Below are positions 20,426 through 28,766 of a DNA stretch of 28,766 nt, piece by piece. Positions within the stretch are counted from its first letter, which is position 1. Every line of letters starts with the position of its first letter. Position numbers and translations under genes: made by a program. This DNA comes from Hypsibius dujardini (taxonomy: Eukaryota > Tardigrada > Eutardigrada > Parachela > Hypsibiidae): the NCBI GenBank assembly GCA_001579985.1, contig LRSR01006523.1, forward strand, positions 1 to 28,766, read 5' to 3'. Under the pieces are notes generated by a model, which was not told the DNA's origin, ran no database searches, and saw nothing but the letters and a program-made list of their open reading frames with translations.

Positions 20426-23400
20426 TTAAGAAGTATCGAGGCGGATTGTACGGAGGCGCCGACGGTCCACGAGGATGCAGGCGGCTTCGTTCGTGTTGTT
20501 GCAGTATCCGGAAGAAGAGAACACAGTAAGAAGTCGGCCATCCTGTTGAATCTGAAATAAAATGATAGGGAATAGATTGTATGAATAATCTTAGCTCGTG
20601 TGCTTGTCCGTGCCGCGTAGTGACTGCATGTGGATAGCTGACCTGAAAACCAGCTTGCTTCATTTCATGAGCACGAATCACATGTGAGAGGCCATTGGCC
20701 TTGAGGAAAAGGTCCAAAGCGACAGACGAGAAAAAGTGCCCCGTTCCTCGCCGATTATTCGGCGTGAATCCCTGGTCGGCCTGGAGGAGTCTGTCGAGGT
20801 CCGGCGTGATCCGGTCCGTTCTGTGAAACAACAAATATACAGTACGTGAAAAAAAGGAAGCCGCGTCCAAATGGTAGATAAAAGTCTCACCCGACGGGGT
20901 CGTTCCACATGAGTTCCCATGCAAGAGGACTTTCGGCTTCAGACTTGAGCGGTTTAGGAATCTTATTGATTGTCTCAATAGTGCCGTTCAGGAGTTTGTA
21001 GTGCGGCACTCCACCATGAACGCAGAAGATCTACGACAGGATGAGAAGTTGAACTTTGAAAACAGGAAGATGAAATGCCGATGACCTAACCTCGTCATCA
21101 ATGACGGCTGCGATGGGCAGGTAATCGAAGATGTCGTTGATGGCAGACCAAACACGCTCTCCGGTTGATTCACCGAACTTCCTCCGACATTCCCTAGAAA
21201 TAAACACAAATTTCAAGTGCTAGTCCCAACGATCGCAACTATTTTGCAGCTTGTTCAATGCTCTAATAACTGCGTTCAGACCTACCGGTATTTTGCAGCT
21301 GCCGACAAATACCTGCGTGCTGTCGACTGTCTGCCAGTCAGTCAGCCGTTCCGTTTGCATACCTGTCTGCCTGCGTATCTGTCTATCTATCTGTCAGTCT
21401 GTCTGTCTGTGTATCTATGTGTCTATGTGTCAGTCAGTTTGTCTGTCTGTCAGTCAGTGTGTCAGTCAGTGTGTCAGTCAGTGTGTCAGTCAGTATGTCA
21501 GTCAGTGTGTCAGTCAGTGTGTCAGTCAGTGTGTGAGTCAGTATGTCAGTCAGTATGTCAGTCAGTGTGTTTATGTGTCAGTCAGTTTGTCTGTCTGTCT
21601 GTCCGTTGTTGGCTGAATGTTCGTGCATATCTCTTAATTGCAAGTAATCTCTCTGACAATTAATTAAGCGTACAAAAGAGTTAAACTTTCAATGTTTTTC
21701 TTACTCGTAAAAGGTAAAGTTCTTTTGGACGTTCCGGAGTTCATGATTGCCACGTAGCAGCAACATCCTGTCTGGCGCCAAAAATTTCTGCGCGAAGAGA
21801 TATGCAACCACCTCCACGCCGTGAGCGCCACGGTCCACATAATCACCAAGGAAGAGGAACGATGCCGGAGTCAATACTGGGCCCATTCGCCAGAGCACTT
21901 TCTCGAAGCACAACAAATCACAGTAATTTCCGTGGATATCACCTAAAACAATTATTATACAGTGAATGAAATTCAAACGGAGAAAAAAATGTTTAAGTAA
22001 CTTGCGGGGCAGTAAAAGTTTCTTCGAACTCACCCAGCACGTAAACTGGAGCTTTCAGTCGAAGCAGCCGAGGTTCCTTCTGCACGATTGGTTTCAATGC
22101 CTTGCAGACTTCCAAAAGGCATTCGGCAAACTTGTCCAACGACGTGGGGCCCCAGTCAAAAGCTGGTTTGACGGATTTCAAACCTTTATTTTGCGCCACA
22201 TCCTCGGCGGTAATCTCCTTCTCAAAGAACCGCAGACCGCCGAGCATTTCATTCCCGCTGTTGCGCATGTTGAAAGAGACAATCGAGTTCATGCGGCAGA
22301 GGTTGAGCTTGAACTGTTGCTCCCCGGTGTTTGATCCAGCCTATGAAATAAGATGCAGCTGCGTAAAGATGAGATCTGCAGCTGAGATCATTGAGGCTGT
22401 CACCACTAGACCGTGTTCAACATACCGAAGTAGATCCATCCATATCCCTATTAGAAACAAAGCATGGCGTATACATACTCAGGCATGTTTGGATTTAAGG
22501 CGGTGATATCGTACCATAGGGTCTGGACATCTGCAAGTATCCCAGAACGGCGCACTTTCACGGAATGCATGGCCAATTCGTAGGATTCGACCTCCTCGCC
22601 GTCGGACTTCCGAGTGGTGGTTTTCGGAGAGGAACTCAGATCCGTCGAGGATACTGTTAAAAAATGAGTAACTTCTAACTGTAAGATGAACAGACAAACT
22701 AGTTCCTCTTGCAGTCACATCAGAATTCAAGGCAAAGATCGACAGCGGAATGCAAAATTACCGGAGACAGCAGCATTAAGTGGGAATAAGCGACCAGTCG
22801 CAGGTCGTTTTCTAGCCGGCGTAACAACCGCACCGCGATCATCTTCCACCTTTTTGGTTCTCACAGAAGACTGCACTCTCAGTAGGGAAGACGTCCCTCG
22901 GAATCGGAGATGGCCGACAGCATTGAGGAAGTTGTCCAGGGGAATGTCTGAGCTGGTGTCACCTTGAATATCAAAAATCGCAAAGGCTCCTTGAGCTTCC
23001 GTCTCGATGGCCGCTTCGTCCACCGGTAAACCACGAGCACTCCGCAGATCTCGGAGGAGACGCTTGAATTCTTGCGGGTTCAGAACGCGGTCGTTGTTGG
23101 CGTCGTAATAGCGGAACATGAAACGGCACCTCAGCTCAGCTGGAATGCCTCCGTGCGGAGTGGATGGATTCATCGCACACAAACCCGCCAGGAAAGCATC
23201 GTACGTGAGGAAGCTGTCCGTGTCCCGAGAAAACTCCCCAAAGGCCCTAACCAACACAGCAAATTTAGTAAGTTCTCCATTACATAGTATTAGTATCAGC
23301 TCCAGCTCACCGGTACAAATCTTCGTGGCTGTTGTAAATGCCCATTTGCAGGTTGGACTCCACAACGTGCTTGAAGGTGTTGAAGTTCATGACGTCGCTC

Positions 23401-25836
23401 GGAAAGGACGCCGTGTAAAACTCCTTATAGATTTCGGCCTGATCTACGAATGCGACAGCAGAAATGACCCGCTATATGATAATATCTTCCCCCCCGTACT
23501 TCACGCCGTTCAGGAACACATTTCAATTCAAATTTTAGATATTTTTAATTAAATTTAATTAATTACAGCTATCTCCATAGTGTCAAAATAACCTTGAATT
23601 AATTAAAGACTTGGATGTTCGATTCGAAACATGCTCAGCCTGGGGGTGTTCAGTACGTTCAATCGCCCAACACTCGAACTGTTCGGTTCATCCAAAACTG
23701 TTTGGCTTGAGATCGGTTCTATAAGAGTTCAGCTCGGGTGTTAGGTTTGTTTCATCGTTTTGACTTGAGACATTCGGTTTAAGAAATGCTCAGCCAGGAG
23801 CGTTCAGTTCGTTCAATCGTTTTAGATCGAAATTTAATATTTAAATATTTAATTAAATATTTAAAGGAGACGTCCAAGGACAAAGATTATGCGAACCGGA
23901 AGCGAGCATTAAATTGAAACCTTGACTGCAAAGGCTCTTCACCTACCATGATCATCAAAGCCAGCTGCCTGCACCAGAGCGCCAAAATGAATGGCATTAG
24001 GGCCGGTAAGTGCGCTGTAGTTGGCGCCATTGGCCGTGTCCGCATCCGTAGGCGGGGTCACTTTGGGCATGAAGATTTCTTGGAAGGCCATTTCAGAAGT
24101 ACTTTCTACAAGAGGCAAGGCTATCTTTATTATCCCGAAGATAAATGCAAACATCTCACGTAATAAATTACTGGAGAAAACAGGCTCGCGAAGCAGCTCA
24201 ACGGGTTCCCTGTTCAAAAGTTGAAGCTTTGACAGCATCTGTGCCAGCTGTTTCGAGTCGAACCACCGTTCCAGTTTGGATTTCTTCAAAAAAAGCAAGA
24301 TCATGGAATTGAATTGGGAGAAGCCAGACAATCTAAAAATGATTGTCCCTACCGGTTGTCCATCCAACACACAACTGTAGATGTAGATGCTGCTCGAGCG
24401 TCCTTCCGGAAGGTGCATCGTCCTGATTTTCCTCAGTTCAAGCTCCCGCGAATCTTCGTCGCTAACCTGCAACAAAAAGCAGCGCAAATGTTCGAAAAAT
24501 ATCCAACGGAAACTAATACCGGTACTCTGTACTCGTACAATCATTGTCAACAGTGTCCTAGGCTGTACCTGTGCATACAGTACAGTACATAGAGGAGTTA
24601 CAAAGCCGAACACGAGATCACTCAGACAATACAATCAATCAATATATTTCTCATTGTCCGAATGTCCACCATGGAATCTTCACTTCGTACTTCTTAATTT
24701 AGGTTGAACAGAACCCAGGAATCAATCGAGGCAGGACCTCGTAGAACACCCTCACTCGGTTACCTCAATCAATCAATCAATATATCATGATCCACCAGAT
24801 GAGCTTCATCAATCAATCAATCGATGTCCACCAAATGAGCTTCATCAATCAATCAATATATCATAGTCCAAATGAGCTTCATCAATCAATCAATATATCA
24901 TAGTCCAAATGAGCTTCATCAATCAATCAATCTATCATAGTCCACCAAACGAACTTCTTCAATCAATCAATCAATCATAGTCCACCAAACGAACTTCATC
25001 AATCAATCAATCAATCATAGTCCACCAAATGAACTTCCTTTTTTGTCCAACATACCCTTTTGTACAACCGCAAAGCCGCATCCAAATTGCTCTCCTCCGC
25101 TTTTGGCGTCAAAAACGGCATCCACCATCCCCGATCATGCCGTGTTAGCAAGCACGAACTGATGGCCCGCCGGCGCGCAAACAACGCCACCACTCTCGAG
25201 GGAATCGTCTTTTTCGACGGCGACGTCGTTCCGCCATTCTCCGCTGTCGTTCGACCACTCACACTGCTGCCAAAGCGCAGATCCGGAACCAGCACATCCG
25301 ATAGGGACTCGACATCGCCCGCGTGTCCTCCATTGGCATTACCGTTCGGATCCTTCGCGGATGGATTCAGAAACTGAAAGACATAAGAGAGAGCTGAGGC
25401 CATGGAATTGTTGTGTTGCCGGGCATTCTCGCTCGCATGCGACATTCAATCCGCATTCGTCGGTAAGGAGTAATTTTGCAATACTACAAAGTGTCGGGGA
25501 ATATATGGGACCAAATTCGGGACTGCTAGTACAAGAGCCTCACGGGGGAAGAATTATCCGCGTGCGCTCGAGAACGTCTCTGGACACTTACGCGTTCTGT
25601 CTCCACGGAGATTCCGAGTTTCCGCTTTCGATGTGATGACCGAACCGACCTTGCATCCTTTTCCTGCAATCGAAAGTTGAATGGTGAAAGGAAAATGAAC
25701 GTTGGAGCGGAATGGGACATACCGGAGAAGGATTATTGGAGGTCTCTTGCTGAGGTTCATTGGATGAATCCGGTTGCAGCGGCGGCAGATCCACAACCAT
25801 TTTCTCTTCCTCCAAACATTCGCTGGCGTTTTGCAT
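20426..25836 (-). CDS. PPP-family Ser/Thr phosphatase with EF-hands N-terminal to the catalytic domain
   Basis: Fifteen minus-strand exons: 25836-25723, 25663-25592, 25373-25056, 24466-24160, 24105-23947, 23443-23311, 23246-22762, 22653-22479, 22447-22426, 22340-22034, 21942-21705, 21193-21091, 21030-20891, 20820-20643, 20551-20426. They total 2877 nt, 958 residues, all phases matching. Residues 1-120 are polar low complexity. Residues 122-225 include [20 protein letters not shown], which resembles a Nudix fold without a full Nudix box. Residues 323-460 resemble calcineurin B/neuronal calcium sensors ([20 protein letters not shown]; one canonical EF loop [12 protein letters not shown], 415-426, with degenerate loops either side). 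Residues 690-958 are the catalytic domain with all PPP metal and phosphate motifs: GDIHGN (697), GDYVDRG (729), RGNHE (760), CVHGG (814), IRAHE (906) and TVFSSSGYC. It is therefore predicted active. PPEF/RdgC phosphatases carry EF-hands on the other side of the catalytic domain. Calcium control is inference. The ATG chosen is the first in the first coding exon. Confidence 0.9.
21370..21602 (+). repeat. (GTCA/GTCT)n microsatellite in a phosphatase intron
   Basis: Array of GTCAGTCAGT, GTCTGTCT and GTGTCAGTCAGT steps within the 21194-21704 intron. It opens long Cys/Ser/Val frames that are not genes. Confidence 0.92.
23444..23946. other. Long phosphatase intron with a direct repeat
   Basis: This 503-bp intron contains two diverged copies, about 155 bp apart, of an ATGCTCAGCC...GTTCAGT..GTTCAATCG segment (near 23630 and 23786), plus an AT-rich TTAATTAAAT stretch on each side. 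No coding frame fits. Confidence 0.45.
24763..25042 (+). repeat. 36-39 bp minisatellite in a phosphatase intron
   Basis: Seven to eight copies of a unit built of ATCAATCAATCAATATATCA plus TAGTCCACCAAATGAGCTTC, some lacking the CACC. It fills the intron 24467-25055 up to the donor of the 25373-25056 exon. Confidence 0.9.
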
Positions 25837-26107
25837 GCTGCCGAAAAAGAAAATTTGAAGTAAACAGGAAAAACGTGCAGGGAAAAAACAGGCACAAAAC
25901 TGCTGCATGAATTCGCAAATCAAGCAGAGCGAGAGAAAAAATGTAAACAAAGTTGCAACAGGCCAAACAGCAGGTGTCGCTCGCTCTGACAGAAATATTC
26001 GGCCACGCCTACGCCATCCCTGCGACCATTTTCGCCTACCCCTTCAATTATGGGTGGTACCGAAACGTGGAGGATTGAGGATGCAGGATGTGGTCTGGAG
26101 CAATGGA

Positions 26108-26222
26108 AGAATGGAGCAATGGAGGAATGGAGGGTGGAGGATGGAGGGTGGAGGATGGAGGGTGGAGGATGGAGGGTGAAGGCATTGGAGGGTGGAGGAT
26201 GGAGAGTGGAGGATGGAGAAAA
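26108..26222 (+). repeat. GGAGGGTGGAGGAT minisatellite
   Basis: Tandem array of 7 and 14-bp units (GGTGGAGGATGGAG). The plus strand is purine-rich with repeated GG steps. It opens frames on both strands that are not coding. Confidence 0.88.
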
Positions 26223-26450
26223 ATGTTCGCCAGACGGGAGTCCTACGGACCGACAGATACACACACTGACAGATACACTGACACTTACGCAGAAAGATTG
26301 GCAGGCGGAGAGGCAAGCAGGTAGACACGCAAACAGATACTCAGTCAGATTATCAATCCGGTAATAGACGGTCTGTGCAGCAGGTGAATGGTCAGCCTTT
26401 ATTGCGAGCCGTGAGTCCGGCAACGGAATCATCAAGATTGAACCCTCCGG

Positions 26451-26576
26451 ACCGGACCTATCCCCGACAGATTTTTCCGAAGCTCAGATAGACTCCCTCC
26501 CTATTGCTAGATAGGATCACCAATCGTCCTGTTCTGACTATCTGAGTTTCGGAAATTCCGACGTGATCGGTCCGGT
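26451..26576. mobile_element. Degenerate foldback element
   Basis: Inverted arms ACCGGACCTATCCCCGACAG... and the complement of ACCGGACCGATCACGTCGGA..., continuing through TTTCCGAARCTCAGATAG. Several mismatches; a small loop with CTATTGCTAGATAGG. Confidence 0.7.
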
Positions 26577-26850
26577 AATGTAACCAACGGTCAATCGGCG
26601 CAATCGACAGGTCAATCTTGGTGGAAGACTGTCGATCGCCCCGACGGCTCTTTGAATTGTGGAAGCTCAGTTAGTGCTGTAGATGAACGAACGGTCATCA
26701 CGGATAGTAGAAGGTTAATGCAGAAAAGTGCCTCGGTTTGACTGTTTGCAACTGCCCGTCCCACAATCCAATGGGCCGCCGGTGACCAATACCCAAACTG
26801 ATCAACCTTATGTCTTCATGTCTTGTCTGGTTGTTTATGTGTTGATCTCT

Positions 26851-26892
26851 AGGTCTGTCTGTCTGTCTGTCTATCTGCCTGCCTGCCTGCCG

Positions 26893-26931
<39 letters not shown>

Positions 26932-26933
26932 AG
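26851..26933 (+). repeat. (TCTG)n / (CTGC)n microsatellite
   Basis: Runs of GTCTGTCTGTCT with a CTGCCTGCCTGCC centre. Same motif class as 7948-8087. Confidence 0.93.
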
Positions 26934-27192
26934 TGTTCTGTGGATCTGTTTGACTGATAGACTGTGTCTGTTTGTCTATCTGTGTATCAATGGCTATCAC
27001 TGTATACACCAGTGAGTCTGTATCTGCCTGTCGGTCCCTCGCTTGTCTGATATTTTATTTTTCCTCCATCCTCCATCCTCCACGTTTTACTCGCGCAGTA
27101 ATGGAGATTTTCCCTCCCGATAGACTTGAATTTTTTTTTCGCAAATAGCTATTATTAATCATGATTTATCATTGGGGTCTCCGCGTGGAATT

Positions 27193-27718
27193 CATATTAC
27201 CGGTTTCAGAATAGAATAAGAAAGAAAAAGACTTCCCCAGCGAATTTGTTCTGTGAGCGGGTGCTAGATTGATTGAAAGCTCAATATTTTTCTTGATTTT
27301 CACTGTAAAAACATTTAGATTTCGAAACATGCACTTAAAACATGTGTTTTAACACTTTCCCACATCAAATTCAATTTGGAGTCGATCCGCATCAGCCGAA
27401 TATTTTTCAGGTGTCCGGGGACGGAGCTGTAGCCCAGCTCTGGAAAGCTACGCTCGAATTTCTTGTCTTTTTCGAAAAATACAAACTCCGCCCCCTGACA
27501 AATATTGAGCTAATGCCCATCGACTCCAAATTGAATTTGGCATGAAAAAATATAAAAATACATGTTTTGAATGTATTTTTAAAAATCGAAATTGTTTACA
27601 AGGAAAATAAAGGAAAATAAAGGAAAATAGTGAGCGTTCAATCAATCAAGCACCTGCTCACAGCACAACCTCGCTGGGGAAGTCTTTTTCTTCCTTATTC
27701 TTTTCTGAAACCGGTAAT
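27193..27718. mobile_element. Long foldback element of about 525 bp with TA flanks
   Basis: Inverted ends TTACCGGTTTCAGAATAGAA and TTACCGGTTTCAGAAAAGAA. The arms continue inward almost to the centre (GACTTCCCCAGCGA, then TCAAATTCAATTTGGAGTCG matched by CGACTCCAAATTGAATTTGG), so each arm is about 210-230 bp around a short middle. TA stands at 27191-27192 and 27719-27720, as for Tc1/mariner-type elements. No transposase frame. Confidence 0.85.
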
Positions 27719-28009
27719 ACGAGACTATTTCAGTTACAGTGACAGGTGATTGAAGGATTGTTTGATTGCTGGCAAATGTCGGCGAACAAGTCCGAAATTG
27801 GTTCCACACAGTAAAAGCCGAGAATCAGCGGAGGTCAATGAAAAATACAGACATTACAGACAAATTATACCGCTTAAAATATATTGTTTCACAATACCAT
27901 TCAAGTCATCATTTGATTGACCGATTAACTACATTTGTCTAGTAAATTTAGCACTTTGATTGATTGGTCGATTCATCGAGCACTCGGAAGGGTAGGAAAA
28001 TTCACTGAC

Positions 28010-28503
28010 CTGCTGTTTTGTCGACAAAATTCATCCGATCGCGCCACCCCAACCGGCTGAAAATTAACTATGCCATTAGCATCTCCAGAAAACAGCATGG
28101 CATCGTCCGAACTGAATAGCAACGCTGTCAACGGGAAGCCGAGAGCCGGATGCGACTTGGAAAATGTGATTTTTCACTTTTTCAAGCGGGGAGCTCCTTG
28201 ACGTGGAAGACATCGGCTGGACATTTTGTCCAAAAATGTCAACAGCTGGGCTACCCATAAATCCCTTTTTGGTGAGGTCGATGATGGAGATGGATGAGTG
28301 GCTGTCCAATTTTCCGATGGCGGCGATGCAAAAAGGGCGCGGAGTGAAAAAGACACGAGAGATGTTTAACATGCTCGGAATCTTTTGTGACGACGTCAAT
28401 TTGTTGCTACTTGAATCCCACAATTTCAAATCAACGCAGGCGGATAGTAAGACGTCAGACGTAGTTGACTTCATTTTTTTAGTTAAATGCAGTCTATCAG
28501 CTG
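28010..28503 (-). CDS. WD40-repeat protein fragment with an apparent frame break
   Basis: Minus-strand exon bounded by a TAATTTCAG acceptor at 28504-28512 and a GTCAGT donor below 28010. The first part reads LLSACVDLKLWDSSSNKL (a WD dipeptide at the end of a blade), then ISRVFFTPRPFCIAAIGKLD and SISIIDLTKKG. Around 28168-28175, at the run GTGAAAAATCAC, the frame shifts by one base. The second part continues ITFSKSHPALGF and LTALLFSSDDAMLFSGDANG, a clear WD40 blade. Blade order fits a single protein, so this is a homopolymer indel (assembly error, real mutation or pseudogene). ATG at 28474 could be the start; if the acceptor is used it is internal. NEDD1-like WD proteins are a weak possible match. 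The remaining exons are not recognised. Confidence 0.6.
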
Positions 28504-28766
28504 AAATTAATGAAATCTGAATCTTCTGGCAGGAAATAGGGAGATTGGAGAATAATGAGCATGCTTGGATAATGGAGCATTATCGAGGGATATTGAAAAG
28601 TTGAGTTGAAGAACGAAAAAGCTGGGTTGAAGAATGAAAGGGAACGAAAAAGCTGGGTTGAAGAACGAAAAAGCTAGGTTGAAAAGTGAAAAGGAACGAA
28701 AAAGCTGGGTTGAAAAGTGAAAAGGAACGAAAAAGCTGGGTTGAAGAACGAAAAAGCTGGGTTGAA
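28504..28766 (+). repeat. 21-bp minisatellite at the right edge
   Basis: From about 28600 to the window end: six to seven copies of GAACGAAAAAGCTGGGTTGA(A), some spaced by AAGTGAAAAG or GAATGAAAGG. The array runs out of the window. Bases 28504-28600 show nothing further besides the splice acceptor of the WD40 exon. Confidence 0.88.

Larger units (their letters stand above)
25837..28009. other. Repeat-rich block between the phosphatase and the WD40 gene
   Basis: About 2.2 kb. Its left part (25837-25990) carries the phosphatase 5' region; a TTCGGCAG acceptor directly before the start codon (25838-25840) implies a non-coding first exon upstream. The rest is minisatellite, microsatellite and foldback DNA listed separately. 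A minus frame near 27790-27850 reads TSADSRLLLCGTNFGLV, which might be another WD40 exon, but no splice frame could be fixed. Confidence 0.5.

Noticed and set aside
21217-21663. 148-codon open frame of SVCQSVCQ repeats
   Set aside because: Microsatellite inside a phosphatase intron; no start context or homology.
24348-24367. A 20-nt GT..AG segment within the 24466-24160 phosphatase exon
   Set aside because: Far too short for an intron, and the frame is open through it ([14 protein letters not shown]).
24763-25042. CRISPR-like regular repeats of about 37 bp
   Set aside because: Units are head-to-tail without unique spacers and sit in a eukaryotic intron: a minisatellite.
25920-26435. 171-codon minus-strand frame rich in HPPSS repeats
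   Set aside because: Reads through the GGAGGATGGAG minisatellite in the complementary strand; no recognisable domain.
1-28766. tRNA, rRNA or LTR-type elements
   Set aside because: No cloverleaf with A/B boxes, no rRNA sequence, and no reverse transcriptase, integrase or capsid motif was seen in any frame.

Overview
The window is nuclear DNA of an intron-rich eukaryote. Every recognisable gene is split by short GT-AG introns (about 60 to 700 bp), the standard code fits throughout, and gene families such as VDAC, SPTLC1, RPN2, NOPCHAP1 and SPOP-type BTB fit an animal or a unicellular relative. The species cannot be named from the sequence. All exon chains below were built by hand from reading frames, splice signals and family knowledge. 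Where coordinates are complete, the exon lengths sum to a multiple of three with matching phases.

Layout, left to right: (1) SPTLC1, minus, entering from 2596 and running off the left edge (3' exons missing). (2) A divergent, compact RPN2/Swp1-like oligosaccharyltransferase subunit, plus, 3304-5913. (3) A Rab-like GTPase fused in one reading frame to a BTB-BACK module, plus, 6955-8904. (4) A gene-free block, 8905-11718, with a Z-DNA-like tract and several short foldback elements. (5) VDAC porin, plus, 11719-13791, convergent with (6) NOPCHAP1, minus, 14288-15124. (7) Three foldback elements side by side, 15470-16049. (8) An adenylate-kinase-like gene with altered catalytic motifs, minus, 16072-18649, with introns full of minisatellites and miniature elements. 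(9) A broken EF-hand-like fragment cut by a miniature element, near 18826-18927. (10) A 15-exon PPP-family phosphatase, minus, 20426-25836, of 958 residues, with EF-hands of the neuronal-calcium-sensor/calcineurin-B kind placed before the catalytic domain. (11) A repeat-rich gene-poor block, 25837-28009, with a 0.5-kb foldback element. (12) A WD40 gene fragment, minus, 28010-28503, with an apparent one-base frame break, followed by a 21-bp minisatellite at the right edge.

The genes do not form a pathway: they are housekeeping (sphingolipid synthesis, N-glycosylation, outer mitochondrial membrane, snoRNP assembly, nucleotide metabolism) plus two unusual multidomain signalling proteins. The intergenic and intronic DNA is dominated by tandem repeats rich in (TGAT/ATCA)n and (TCTG)n and by non-autonomous foldback (MITE-like) elements, many flanked by TA, as expected of Tc1/mariner-type transposition. 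I saw no retroviral or LTR-type element, tRNA, rRNA or CRISPR array. The most interesting items are the Rab-BTB fusion with a lost G3 motif, the phosphatase carrying its own EF-hand module, and the adenylate-kinase-like protein whose Walker-B aspartate is histidine.
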